61,075 nucleotides of DNA. Source: a virus. Positions 40,172 to 47,158 of the stretch are shown in pieces. The DNA is taken from IMG/VR virus record IMGVR_UViG_3300010883_000028, positions 1-61,075 of that record; one strand, given 5' to 3'. The notes beneath the pieces were generated by a model. That model had not been told where the DNA came from. It did not search any database and was given only the letters and a program-made list of their open reading frames with translations. How positions within the stretch are numbered: the first letter of the stretch is position 1; each line of letters begins with the position of its first letter. Both the position numbers and the translations under genes were made by a program.

Positions 40172-40758
40172 TGGATAGTCCTTGCGATTATGAACAAGCA
40201 GTCAAATCAAATTGGCAACACTCTATAGAAAGAGTTGGTAAGATTGAACGAAATGTTTTTCCGTATGTAGATGATACTCGCAAATGTGTTATGAAGTTTG
40301 AAGTAGTCATCGATGGTAAAGAACATTATACCTCAGGTACTTATGTGTTCGGTCCAGATGCTACAGAAAACTATGCTTGTTCCCAAGCAACTATTAAAGC
40401 AAAGAAAGATATTATATCAAAAGTATCTCCAGAAGTATTGACTGCTAAAACTGAAATGAATTGTACAGTTAAGAAAAAATTAGAACCTGTAATAATATCA
40501 AGTAAGGTTAAACCTGTAGAGATTATTAAATCAGAACCAGTAGTTACAATTGTAGAACAACCAGTCGTTCATTCGGCACCTACAAGAGAAGTAATTATTA
40601 GAGAACGTGTGATTGAAAGATATGTTCAACCACAACCTTCAACGCCGACTATAAAGTTTATTCCAAGTTCTGGTAATAGTGGGTACATTATAACGAATCC
40701 TGTTGACAAAACTATCCATAGTGTGATAGATTTAATAATAGGACGAAACAGATACTAG
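40171..40758 (+). CDS. Unknown protein of the lipoprotein cluster (195 aa)
   Basis: 195 aa. The first ~105 residues form a Cys-containing domain (SPCDYEQAVKSNWQHSIERV, DGKEHYTSGTYVFGPDATEN), then a Pro/Val/Glu-rich linker (EPVVTIVEQPVVHSAPTREV, IIRERVIERYVQPQPSTPT). Starts at the 1-nt overlap with the lipoprotein stop. No signal peptide seen. Possibly works with the neighbouring envelope proteins (inference). Confidence 0.5.
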   Translation: MDSPCDYEQAVKSNWQHSIERVGKIERNVFPYVDDTRKCVMKFEVVIDGKEHYTSGTYVFGPDATENYACSQATIKAKKDIISKVSPEVLTAKTEMNCTVKKKLEPVIISSKVKPVEIIKSEPVVTIVEQPVVHSAPTREVIIRERVIERYVQPQPSTPTIKFIPSSGNSGYIITNPVDKTIHSVIDLIIGRNRY

Positions 40759-40768
40759 AAAGTTTACT

Positions 40769-40918
40769 ATGAAATATGTGATTGGAATTTTAGTGGGACT
40801 AGTTGTAGCATACAACTTTCCTGAAATCATCGCAAACATTAATCCGCTGGATTGGTTTGTCGATAGTGGTCTTAGAGATAAGACCATTAATGTGTTAGAA
40901 GGAGTTAACAAACAATGA
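40769..40918 (+). CDS. Small membrane or secreted protein (49 aa)
   Basis: 49 aa: MKYVIGILVGLVVAYNFPEI, IANINPLDWFVDSGLRDKTI, NVLEGVNKQ. One N-terminal hydrophobic helix. Its TGA overlaps the next ATG (ATGA), coupling it to the LPP20-like lipoprotein. Confidence 0.6.
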   Translation: MKYVIGILVGLVVAYNFPEIIANINPLDWFVDSGLRDKTINVLEGVNKQ

Positions 40919-41595
40919 AGCACATTATTATACCTGCCGCCATCTTGGCACTAGGTGCTTGTAGCAACACAAACGTAAAAACTGCAAACGTGGCACCACC
41001 CCTCGTTGCAAATGTTGCCTCGTATGAATATAAAGCAAACGTGGTAAAAGACCAAGTGGGTACGATCCCAAAATGGTTTACTCAAATGCCTAAAGATGAT
41101 AGGTCAATCTTCGCAGTGGGAACTTCGCAGACACCAGACTTACAACTATCAGTCGATATGGCAACGATGTCTGCAAAGACAACTCTAGCAGACCGCATCA
41201 ATGGTCGAGTAAGTAGTCAAGCGAAATCTTTTATTTCAAAGATTGGTTCAGATGAAACTGATACTGCAATATTATCAGAGATAGAAAAGGTTACTAAAAA
41301 TCTTATCGCTGATGTTGATGTTGCTGGATATCATGTAGCAGAAAGTAAGATTGTATCTAGTGGTACACAATATCGTGCTTTCGTCTTACTTGAGTATTCA
41401 GATTTACAAGCACAGAAAATTCTTCTTAATCGTCTTCGTAAAGATAGAATGCTAATGTCTAAAATTTCATCAACTACTGCATTTAGAGAACTTGATAACG
41501 CAGTAAAGATTGCTGGTAATAAAGTTGCAAAGAAAGATGCACAAGATGCAGAACTTTTATCTCAAGCAATTACAGGAGGTAAAAAAGATGAGTAA
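40915..41595 (+). CDS. LPP20-like lipoprotein (226 aa)
   Basis: 226 aa. Lipobox in MKHIIIPAAILALGACSN (Cys 16). The mature region PKWFTQMPKDDRSIFAVGTS, LQLSVDMATMSAKTTLADRI, YHVAESKIVSSGTQYRAFVL resembles the LPP20/YajG-like lipoprotein domain of Gram-negative bacteria. It should sit in an envelope membrane. A phage-carried lipoprotein may block superinfection or modify the host surface (inference). Confidence 0.7.
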   Translation: MKHIIIPAAILALGACSNTNVKTANVAPPLVANVASYEYKANVVKDQVGTIPKWFTQMPKDDRSIFAVGTSQTPDLQLSVDMATMSAKTTLADRINGRVSSQAKSFISKIGSDETDTAILSEIEKVTKNLIADVDVAGYHVAESKIVSSGTQYRAFVLLEYSDLQAQKILLNRLRKDRMLMSKISSTTAFRELDNAVKIAGNKVAKKDAQDAELLSQAITGGKKDE

Positions 41596-41809
41596 TCAAA
41601 GACCAGGAAATTATCAGAGCAAAGCAATGTTCAATGATAATGGATCAATGCTTAGACAAGCAATTAAGTTTGCTACTGAGGCAGAAGTCATGTTAATGGA
41701 AAACGGAGAGAACGATGCATCGTTCTACTTCGGTCAACTCAGAGAATGGTTAGTAGAAAATCCAACCAAAGCATTCAATGAGAAAACTTCAAAAATCCTT
41801 GGGTGCTAA
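41588..41809 (+). CDS. Small protein, unknown (73 aa)
   Basis: 73 aa from MSNQRPGNYQSKAMFNDNGS (41588; AGGAGG upstream within the previous gene). Helical: MLRQAIKFATEAEVMLMENG, ASFYFGQLREWLVENPTKAF. Overlaps the LPP20-like gene by 8 nt. Function unknown. Confidence 0.55.
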   Translation: MSNQRPGNYQSKAMFNDNGSMLRQAIKFATEAEVMLMENGENDASFYFGQLREWLVENPTKAFNEKTSKILGC

Positions 41810-41852
41810 GACTAATATATAATGTAATACTATTTAACACATAGGAGTTTAC

Positions 41853-42023
41853 ATGGAAGTAACATACACAACCGTGGATATTATGAAACGTGATATCCAC
41901 GAATTAGAAAAACAGAAATACGATTTGATAATTAAGAATGATGCACTTCGTATGGAAAATGAAAATCTGAAAAAGCAATTGCAAGAAAGCAAGTCGCCTG
42001 GACAGAATTTCTTAACTGAGTAG
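41853..42023 (+). CDS. Small coiled-coil protein (56 aa)
   Basis: 56 aa: VDIMKRDIHELEKQKYDLII, KNDALRMENENLKKQLQESK. Clear leucine-zipper-like heptads. TAGGAG lies before the ATG. Followed within 4 nt by the tRNA gene. Unknown. Confidence 0.6.
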   Translation: MEVTYTTVDIMKRDIHELEKQKYDLIIKNDALRMENENLKKQLQESKSPGQNFLTE

Positions 42024-42026
42024 AAA

Positions 42027-42103
42027 CTGTCCGTAGTTCAGATGGATAGAACAACTGCCTTCTAAGCAGTAGGTCGCAGGTTCGAGTCCTGCCGGACAGG
42101 CCA
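42027..42103 (+). tRNA. tRNA-Arg (UCU)
   Basis: Full cloverleaf with encoded CCA: acceptor CTGTCCG/CGGACAG, D-arm GTTC/GAAC with GGATA, anticodon stem ACTGC/GCAGT with loop CTTCTAA (anticodon TCT), T-arm GCAGG/CCTGC with loop TTCGAGT. Reads AGA/AGG, the Arg codons most used by this AT-rich phage. Confidence 0.96.
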
Positions 42104-42129
42104 ACTCAACTCTTTAAACGGAGACTAAT

Positions 42130-42375
42130 ATGACTAACGAATATAAACAAGTTTTTAAATATGGCGAACTAGATAAGTATGATACACTTGGACCTATGAA
42201 AATAGATGAAAATAGTTCTTGGATGTTAACCATCGGACCAGGTGGGGAAAAGACAACAATTATAAAACCGGATCAGTATGTAAACTTAGATGGTATTCTA
42301 TGTTGGGAAGATAATGACCAACCAGTGGTAAGTGCTTTACATAAAGATAGTAAGCAACTAGAATTTGATTTTTAA
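42130..42375 (+). CDS. Small protein, unknown (81 aa)
   Basis: 81 aa, beta-rich: YKQVFKYGELDKYDTLGPMK, SSWMLTIGPGGEKTTIIKPD, QYVNLDGILCWEDNDQPVVS. GGAG ahead of the ATG. Ends just before a structured RNA element. Unknown. Confidence 0.5.
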   Translation: MTNEYKQVFKYGELDKYDTLGPMKIDENSSWMLTIGPGGEKTTIIKPDQYVNLDGILCWEDNDQPVVSALHKDSKQLEFDF

Positions 42376-42378
42376 ATT

Positions 42379-42446
42379 CTGCGAAAGCAGACGGAGTAAG
42401 ACGAGTAGAGGAATAGTCTCACACAACTAGTCCTCCTCGCCTCCGT
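42379..42446 (+). ncRNA. Structured RNA element (GNRA hairpin plus long stem)
   Basis: CTGC-GAAA-GCAG (42379-42390) is a perfect GNRA-tetraloop hairpin. It is followed by a long imperfect hairpin: ACGGAG/CTCCGT, CGAG/CTCG, GAGGA/TCCTC and TAGT/ACTA stacked in order (42391-42446). No T-run follows, so it is not a simple terminator. It lies 22 nt upstream of an oxygenase gene; a cis-regulatory or processing role is possible. Confidence 0.55.
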
Positions 42447-42468
42447 AGTATTAGGGATAAATAATAAT

Positions 42469-42954
42469 ATGATTTATAAAGTATACGATAATCTTTTTGA
42501 TAAAGAAACGATAAGTAGATTTCTAATAGATGCTAAGTCTGAGATGTATGATATTAATTGTACAGACGATGGTAAGCACTACTCTGGTGCTAGTGCTTCA
42601 ATGTCACAACATTCTTATGTATTCAGTAAAGCACAATCAATCATAGATACCACCATTGAAGAGATTAAAGGACTAACTTTATATGATTGTCATTACAATG
42701 TATTCTTCGAAAGAGAAGTTACAAACTTTCATCAAGATAATTCAGATGAAAATTCTATTACACTAATTTACTATTGCAATGCAACTGTAAATAAAGAAGG
42801 TGGTACTGAAATCTTCTTTGGTGATAAAAATGAAGTGACAAGTATATTACCTGTACCAGGAAGAGTTATGATTATGCGAGGTAATTGTTTACATCGTGCA
42901 ACTTCTTTCCGTGGTTCTAGACGTTTTACTATAGCATTCAAATACAAACCTTAA
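42469..42954 (+). CDS. 2OG-Fe(II) oxygenase (HxD type, 161 aa)
   Basis: 161 aa. HQD in VTNFHQDNSDENSITLIYYC (~85), the KEGGTEIFFGDK strand, distal His/Arg in MRGNCLHRATSFRGSRRFTI (~143-152). Compact PHD-like oxygenase core. Preceded by a variant late-like box (GATAAATA) and the structured element. Substrate unknown. Confidence 0.82.
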   Translation: MIYKVYDNLFDKETISRFLIDAKSEMYDINCTDDGKHYSGASASMSQHSYVFSKAQSIIDTTIEEIKGLTLYDCHYNVFFEREVTNFHQDNSDENSITLIYYCNATVNKEGGTEIFFGDKNEVTSILPVPGRVMIMRGNCLHRATSFRGSRRFTIAFKYKP

Positions 42955-42965
42955 ATTATTTTTAA

Positions 42966-43054
42966 TTAATTTGCTAAGTGATTGTTTTTACTGAAAACTT
43001 TTTTTACTTTTTATGTGGATTTCCCTTGACATTCGTAGGATATAGTGCTATTCT
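42966..43054 (+). promoter_or_regulatory. Cassette promoter copy 4 with 66-nt repeat
   Basis: 42966-43031 is a 66-nt sequence repeated without mismatch on the minus strand at 59843-59908. It ends in TATGTGGATTTCCC and TTGACA (43026-43031), 17-nt spacer with TGC, TATTCT (43049-43054). The leader is type A. Confidence 0.85.
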
Positions 43055-43095
43055 ATATAAGTAAGATGAATTGAAACAGAAAGAAAGAAATTATT

Positions 43096-43374
43096 ATGAA
43101 AAAAGAAACTATTTTTATTGATGCAGTAGAAAACAAAATGATTGGTGTCTTCAAAGGTGCTGGTAATTGTGTTGCGAGAGTTAAAGATGCGAAAGCATTG
43201 AAGTATGTTTTCGAGACACATAAGATTGATGTCTTCATGGACAGAATGTTCTATGGAAGCACTATGGACTTTGCTGATGAAGTTGGGTTCGCCCATCAAG
43301 ACGATGCAAAGAGAATTGTCAATGCTTGTATCGATATGATTGAATGTGAAACTGTTGCAAAGGAACTTGTATAA
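43096..43374 (+). CDS. Small protein, unknown (92 aa)
   Basis: 92 aa: VENKMIGVFKGAGNCVARVK, DAKALKYVFETHKIDVFMDR, MDFADEVGFAHQDDAKRIVN. Type A leader; overlaps the next gene's ATG by 1 nt. First of a run of about ten tiny genes. Unknown. Confidence 0.5.
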   Translation: MKKETIFIDAVENKMIGVFKGAGNCVARVKDAKALKYVFETHKIDVFMDRMFYGSTMDFADEVGFAHQDDAKRIVNACIDMIECETVAKELV

Positions 43375-43622
43375 TGACTAGACCAATAACACTTCCAAGA
43401 CTTAAAAAAATGATCCTTGCTATGCCTGAAGAAAAAAAGATAGAGACCATTGAGAGATTTATGAGAACTGGTCCTATGATGATTAAAGCAGAAACCGAAG
43501 AAGTAAGAGGTGTTCATTTTAATCCTAAGTGTTTGAAGAGAGCAAAAAATGTTTACAAGATGATACTAGACTTGTGGATTACAGAAGTCGATGATATGTA
43601 TCGTATCGATTACGAGAAATAG
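43374..43622 (+). CDS. Small basic protein, unknown (82 aa)
   Basis: 82 aa: ITLPRLKKMILAMPEEKKIE, TIERFMRTGPMMIKAETEEV, FNPKCLKRAKNVYKMILDLW. Helical, basic. Coupled to the upstream gene. Unknown. Confidence 0.5.
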   Translation: MTRPITLPRLKKMILAMPEEKKIETIERFMRTGPMMIKAETEEVRGVHFNPKCLKRAKNVYKMILDLWITEVDDMYRIDYEK

Positions 43623-43624
43623 AG

Positions 43625-43747
43625 ATGAAACAATTCTTGGATAAATATCTATGGTATCTAGATGCTACAATATTTCCTTTTATTGTTCATCATCCATATC
43701 AGACTATTGCACTAATCGCAGGTGCTAACTTTTTAATGAGTGCCTAA
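43625..43747 (+). CDS. Small hydrophobic protein (40 aa)
   Basis: 40 aa: MKQFLDKYLWYLDATIFPFI, VHHPYQTIALIAGANFLMSA. Two hydrophobic patches. Its stop overlaps the next ATG (TAATG). Unknown, probably membrane-associated. Confidence 0.5.
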   Translation: MKQFLDKYLWYLDATIFPFIVHHPYQTIALIAGANFLMSA

Positions 43748-43905
43748 TGAGTTATGAAGATAAAAGAATTTTTCCCAAACTAACATATGAGTATATCATA
43801 AATCGATTTAATGATTATGGTATACAAAACGAAACTGTAGTTGAATGGGTGCAGTATGCAAAAACTAAATTAGAAGAGGCGAATAGTAAAGATGAAACTT
43901 TATAA
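43747..43905 (+). CDS. Small protein, unknown (52 aa)
   Basis: 52 aa: SYEDKRIFPKLTYEYIINRF, NDYGIQNETVVEWVQYAKTK, LEEANSKDETL. Overlaps the next gene by 14 nt. Helical; unknown. Confidence 0.5.
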   Translation: MSYEDKRIFPKLTYEYIINRFNDYGIQNETVVEWVQYAKTKLEEANSKDETL

Positions 43906-44101
43906 GAATTCAAAGTCTCCAAATGAAATGAGACATCTTGATTATATGAACTACAGATTTAGTAGAGAAGAATATATCGCTAAGGTTTCAAAAGAGACAA
44001 AACAATTTCTAGAACTATATGATGTATCGATACATGAGTTGATGACTGACATCGAGGCAGATGTTGCTAAACAGTTTTACGTTGAAGAAGAAGATAAATA
44101 A
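43892..44101 (+). CDS. Small protein, unknown (69 aa)
   Basis: 69 aa: RHLDYMNYRFSREEYIAKVS, KETKQFLELYDVSIHELMTD, acidic end (VEEEDK). Helical. Unknown. Confidence 0.5.
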   Translation: MKLYKNSKSPNEMRHLDYMNYRFSREEYIAKVSKETKQFLELYDVSIHELMTDIEADVAKQFYVEEEDK

Positions 44102-44105
44102 TTAC

Positions 44106-44396
44106 ATGGTTTGGATTACAAAATTTAAAAATGATATTCGTGACTTTATCGTGCAAGAGAAAGTCATAGAGATGCCTGAAATTATTATACCATCTATCTA
44201 TGAGACACAGACAGATTATCAACTCAGCAAAGAATATGAGTGTACACTTATTGAAGATACAAATGAAGTGACACGAACAACAACATACTATTGGTTTGAA
44301 GAAAGTAAGCAAGAGAAAATTAGTCCTCGCTTTGCCAACAAACAAATAGCAGAACATTGGATGAGAAGTCTTGAACAAAACGCCACCATCAAATAA
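44106..44396 (+). CDS. Small protein, unknown (96 aa)
   Basis: 96 aa from MVWITKFKNDIRDFIVQEKV (44106). The C-terminal half (EYECTLIEDTNEVTRTTTYY, WFEESKQEKISPRFANKQIA, EHWMRSLE) reads like a compact beta-alpha domain. Overlaps the next gene by 26 nt. Unknown. Confidence 0.5.
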   Translation: MVWITKFKNDIRDFIVQEKVIEMPEIIIPSIYETQTDYQLSKEYECTLIEDTNEVTRTTTYYWFEESKQEKISPRFANKQIAEHWMRSLEQNATIK

Positions 44397-44625
44397 CGTA
44401 TCAGATTACGTTAACATCGATAGACTACTTCTTCAGACAACTGAAATGAAATGGGTCTGGTGCAAACGAGATAAGTTACTCTCAAGACTGTCACCTGACT
44501 TTGATACTGAAGAACAAGCAGTAGACTGGATTAAACTTCCAGAAGTCTTGAGAGATAAGAAAACAGAAGAACTCAACCCACTAGTAAAGAAGATGAAGGA
44601 ACTATATGATGGAGACACTTCTTAA
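44371..44625 (+). CDS. Small protein, unknown (84 aa, TTG start)
   Basis: 84 aa. TTG start at 44371 inside the upstream gene. TTEMKWVWCKRDKLLSRLSP, DFDTEEQAVDWIKLPEVLRD: the domain resembles the middle of the upstream gene (aromatic strand, then EQAVDWI versus KQIAEHWM), so the two may be duplicates. Unknown. Confidence 0.45.
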   Translation: MNKTPPSNNVSDYVNIDRLLLQTTEMKWVWCKRDKLLSRLSPDFDTEEQAVDWIKLPEVLRDKKTEELNPLVKKMKELYDGDTS

Positions 44626-45040
44626 TAATGTACGACCAAAATGTCAAGTACCAGGTTGCAATAAGACTGCACAGAATGCAGGATATGAAAGATGGCGTAA
44701 AGCATCATGGGTAAAAGAAAAGTTCGGTGTTGAAGAAGGTTACGTTTGCCATGCTCATCACTGCACAAAATATGAAATCGGTGGTTGGGAATATAAACAG
44801 TTTCGTAAAACGTATTGTGAAAACACCGATGGTCGACTAGGTTATATCTGCACTGCAACAATCATCAATGCAGGACAGTTAGATGCGGATCACATCAATG
44901 GCGATCCATCAGACAACAGAGAAGAGAATATTCAAACTCTATGTGCGAACTGTCATCGTGTAAAGACAATACAGAACAAAGACTATGCAACTGCAGGTCG
45001 AACTAGACAACAGTACGAGCGACTAAATGCATTGGTCTAA
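44606..45040 (+). CDS. HNH endonuclease-like protein (144 aa)
   Basis: 144 aa. Zinc-binding Cys/His in KCQVPGCNKTAQN and YVCHAHHC, and the HNH core LDADHINGDPSDNREENIQT, LCANCHRVKT (D-H ... N ... H with a CxxC). May cut DNA as a free-standing homing endonuclease or in packaging/host DNA breakdown. Overlaps both neighbours. Confidence 0.8.
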   Translation: MMETLLNNVRPKCQVPGCNKTAQNAGYERWRKASWVKEKFGVEEGYVCHAHHCTKYEIGGWEYKQFRKTYCENTDGRLGYICTATIINAGQLDADHINGDPSDNREENIQTLCANCHRVKTIQNKDYATAGRTRQQYERLNALV

Positions 45041-45377
45041 TGGCACAGATACAATTACACTAGAAGATATTTTGTATCTCACACAAGACGTTGAACAAAT
45101 AGAGTTGCCAATAGACGATAATTTAAAAAGTAAACTACTTCATTGGAATGGTAGTTCAGAAGAAATGCAAAGAGTTAATACAGTGTCTACTCAATATCCT
45201 ATTTTAATTATGGTCTCTGAAAAGCAAAGTCAAATAGAATGGATCATCGATGGCAACCATAGACTACATAAAGCAATACAGTCTTCAGAGAAAACAATAC
45301 TTGCTAAACTTATTAAACCTAGCAATCTTAATGATAAAGCAAAGAAAATATTTCTTGAAGGTTGGCCAACAACGTAA
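45027..45377 (+). CDS. ParB-like fold protein (116 aa)
   Basis: 116 aa. The motif QIEWIIDGNHRLHKAIQSSE (~70-89) matches the DGxHRLxA signature of ParB/sulfiredoxin-like domains, which may bind nucleotides or cut DNA. The N-terminal part lacks other ParB features. Overlaps the HNH gene by 14 nt. Confidence 0.6.
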   Translation: MHWSNGTDTITLEDILYLTQDVEQIELPIDDNLKSKLLHWNGSSEEMQRVNTVSTQYPILIMVSEKQSQIEWIIDGNHRLHKAIQSSEKTILAKLIKPSNLNDKAKKIFLEGWPTT

Positions 45378-45601
45378 TGCTTGAACAACTGTTACAAGAA
45401 ATTAAAGAGGGATTGGTGACAATACAAGTAACAAAGAAAGATGATGTCTATACTTACATATGTAATAAGTGTACGTCTTGGACAAAAAAAACTATTCTTG
45501 TGAGTGTATATAAATGTCCATACTGTGATGCGTTACCTAATGATAAAATCTTCTTAGTGTGTATTAGTAAACCGAGCAGATTGAATAAACATAATAGATA
45601 G
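45377..45601 (+). CDS. Small zinc-ribbon protein (74 aa)
   Basis: 74 aa from MLEQLLQEIKEGLVTIQVTK (ATG overlaps the previous stop, TAATG). Zinc ribbon: YICNKCTSW then YKCPYCDAL, two CxxC about 20 residues apart. Last gene of the plus-strand cluster, followed by a terminator. Confidence 0.6.
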   Translation: MLEQLLQEIKEGLVTIQVTKKDDVYTYICNKCTSWTKKTILVSVYKCPYCDALPNDKIFLVCISKPSRLNKHNR

Positions 45602-45623
45602 GGTCACTACTTAATAAGTGCGT

Positions 45624-45655
45624 GAGAGGGAACTGTTACCCTCTCGTTTTTTTTT
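45624..45655 (+). terminator. Rho-independent terminator of the accessory cluster
   Basis: GAGAGGG/CCCTCTC 7-bp stem (45624-45630 with 45639-45645), 8-nt loop, then nine T; strong. Confidence 0.92.
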
Positions 45656-45687
45656 GTGCAGTCCGTTTCACAGTCCAAATGTTAATC

Positions 45688-45919
45688 CAAAAAACAAATC
45701 CAGGATGACATCCTAGTTCCCATCCTGTTACTATACTGATGGACTCTGAGGCGTAATTTTTTGTCCGGAAAAATTTTTCGTATTCCTTAAACCTGAATCG
45801 AATATAGTTTTTGAGAGTGGTGATGTTTTATGGCAAACATTGTGCGTGTCAGAATTGTGCCACCGCTATACGCACGACTAAAGCAACGACACATCACTGT
45901 CACATTGCATAGGTGGGGG
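45688..45919 (-). ncRNA. Candidate non-coding RNA (~230 nt), ORF-less
   Basis: A strong promoter (45926-45954) reads into a segment without any ORF over 20 codons. It can form several hairpins: GTGCGT/ACGCAC, ATGTTT/AAACAT, GGAC/GTCC, and near the 3' end CAGGATG/CATCCTG (45727-45721 with 45707-45701) followed by a T-rich stretch that could terminate it. The whole 45656-46125 stretch (about 470 nt) holds no protein gene. No known RNA family recognised. Confidence 0.5.
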
Positions 45920-45925
45920 GTCAGC

Positions 45926-45954
45926 ATTATAGCACAGTTAGTCACAGTTGTCAA
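45926..45954 (-). promoter_or_regulatory. Host-like promoter for candidate ncRNA
   Basis: Minus strand TTGACA (45954-45949), 17-nt spacer ending TGC (extended -10), TATAAT (45931-45926): the best match to consensus in the window. Confidence 0.75.
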
Positions 45955-45965
45955 GCACTAAATGT

Positions 45966-45998
45966 AAAAAAACCCCCACTAGAATTAACTAGTGAGGG
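45966..45998 (-). terminator. Rho-independent terminator downstream of 46126 gene
   Basis: Minus strand: CACTAG/CTAGTG with flanking CCC/GGG pairs, AATTAA-type loop, then seven T. Ends the operon coming from 47.08 kb just before the ncRNA promoter. Confidence 0.85.
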
Positions 45999-46006
45999 AG
46001 AAAGAA

Positions 46007-46091
46007 AATAGAACTCTCAGTCAGACCGTGACTTCAGTTATCGTGTATTCGCTTCTGTCAGAATTATTTACTGACTTATACGAGTTCTATT
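46007..46091 (-). ncRNA. Closed multi-branch RNA structure in 3' UTR
   Basis: A perfect 10-bp stem AATAGAACTC/GAGTTCTATT (46007-46016 with 46082-46091) encloses two hairpins, AGTCA-GACCG-TGACT and GTCAG-9 nt-CTGAC, and a 20-nt linker. It lies between the stop of the 105-aa gene and the terminator. Cloverleaf-like, but it has no T-loop or CCA, so not a tRNA. Strand assigned from the flanking transcript. Confidence 0.5.
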
Positions 46092-46125
46092 CATTCATGC
46101 ATAGGTAAAAGGGAGAGAGAAAACC

Positions 46126-46443
46126 CTATGCCGAATCTAATTGTACCTTATATGTAGGATCGACTGGTGCCTGCAAACCGTTACTGACTGCAGGTTTCGG
46201 AGCATCAGTCTTACCGATGCCGTTGCCTACTAGTTTATAACCGGTAACTTTGCGACCGTCTTTGATAGGGATCACACCATAAGGTGTCTTCACTTTAATC
46301 TCCCACATATATGTACTAATTCTATACATATTCACACCAGCGATTTCACACTGTTCTTTGAACGTCTGTAGTGATACGTCACCACCATTCTGTTCTAGTA
46401 GTACTGCTAGTACCTTTTCGTATTGACCCATTGCTTTCGCCAT
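46126..46443 (-). CDS. Small protein, winged-helix-like, unknown (105 aa)
   Basis: 105 aa: MGQYEKVLAVLLEQNGGDVS, LQTFKEQCEIAGVNMYRIST, YMWEIKVKTPYGVIPIKDGR. The N-terminal 75 residues look like a small winged helix. The C-terminal tail is Pro/Ala/Asp-rich. Could be a DNA-binding regulator (inference). Confidence 0.5.
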   Translation of the reverse strand: MAKAMGQYEKVLAVLLEQNGGDVSLQTFKEQCEIAGVNMYRISTYMWEIKVKTPYGVIPIKDGRKVTGYKLVGNGIGKTDAPKPAVSNGLQAPVDPTYKVQLDSA

Positions 46444-46444
46444 G

Positions 46445-46633
46445 CTAGTCTCCTTTCATATACAGGTAAATTCCTGCAATCATCATTAATAATCCTATGG
46501 TCATGTACTTCAACAAGTCCATCATACCCATAGCGTTCTCCATACACTTACCATCACAGTCGCTACCCATAGCGCCGGCGAGGATAAAGAACCCCACAAA
46601 CCCTAGTGTACCACCTATTAATTTAAGCGTCAT
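46445..46633 (-). CDS. Small two-helix membrane protein (62 aa)
   Basis: 62 aa. Two hydrophobic segments (LIGGTLGFVGFFILAGAM and MTIGLLMMIAGIYLYMK) flank a loop with two Cys (SDCDGKC) that could form a disulphide. Starts inside the 3' end of the 47-aa gene. Unknown. Confidence 0.55.
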   Translation of the reverse strand: MTLKLIGGTLGFVGFFILAGAMGSDCDGKCMENAMGMMDLLKYMTIGLLMMIAGIYLYMKGD

Positions 46634-46766
46634 ATGTCTTCACCTCTATAAGGTTCTCAGCAGTAACACCAAAGGTGCCCTCTGCGAGTATAGCATTCGC
46701 TTGATTTTCAGTTAAGGCGACAATCATTTGTGTCTCGCCATCTAGTTTAAAAATTATATCAGTCAT
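46623..46766 (-). CDS. Small protein, unknown (47 aa)
   Basis: 47 aa: MTDIIFKLDGETQMIVALTE, NQANAILAEGTFGVTAENLI. AGAAAA leader with GGAG nearby; own promoter 32 nt upstream. Overlaps the next gene by 11 nt. Unknown. Confidence 0.5.
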   Translation of the reverse strand: MTDIIFKLDGETQMIVALTENQANAILAEGTFGVTAENLIEVKTYDA

Positions 46767-46797
46767 ATTTTCTCCGTTTTTTTCATTTTATATTACT

Positions 46798-46826
46798 ATT
46801 ATACACTACTATTACCGTGATGTCAA
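46798..46826 (-). promoter_or_regulatory. Host-like promoter for 46766 gene
   Basis: Minus strand TTGACA (46826-46821), 17-nt spacer, TATAAT (46803-46798). Confidence 0.7.
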
Positions 46827-46854
46827 GTGTTTTTTTCACTTTATTTCACTTTTT

Positions 46855-47082
46855 TTACATTCCTGCCATCACTGCAGGATCATCATTGTAGTAACTTGAC
46901 CATATATCAGCACATATCTGCATGATACTGTACTCATTCACAGTAGGGTAACAATCAATCACATCGATACACGCACTCTTAACGAAATCACTATAGTCAA
47001 CACACGCATTAATGTATTCTTCGTCTACTACATCGTACACTTTATTTTCTAAGTCCATATACATCGCTTTTACTTTGCCCAT
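46855..47082 (-). CDS. Small acidic protein, unknown (75 aa)
   Basis: 75 aa: MYMDLENKVYDVVDEEYINA, CVDYSDFVKSACIDVIDCYP, TVNEYSIMQICADIWSSYYN. Helical with four Cys. AAGGAGA before the ATG. Unknown. Confidence 0.5.
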   Translation of the reverse strand: MGKVKAMYMDLENKVYDVVDEEYINACVDYSDFVKSACIDVIDCYPTVNEYSIMQICADIWSSYYNDDPAVMAGM

Positions 47083-47121
47083 TTGGGTCTCCTTTTTAAG
47101 TTGTTTCTCTATTATACTAAG

Positions 47122-47150
47122 AGTATACCATAGGCAAGAGTAGATGTCAA
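47122..47150 (-). promoter_or_regulatory. Host-like promoter for 47082 gene
   Basis: Minus strand TTGACA (47150-47145), 17-nt spacer, TATACT (47127-47122). The rest of the 304-nt gap up to 47386 holds the repeat below and no gene that I can support. Confidence 0.7.
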
Positions 47151-47158
47151 CAACTAAA

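Noticed and set aside
46007-46091. Possible tRNA from the cloverleaf-like fold
   Set aside because: No T-loop sequence, no 7-nt anticodon loop and no CCA; kept only as a structured RNA.
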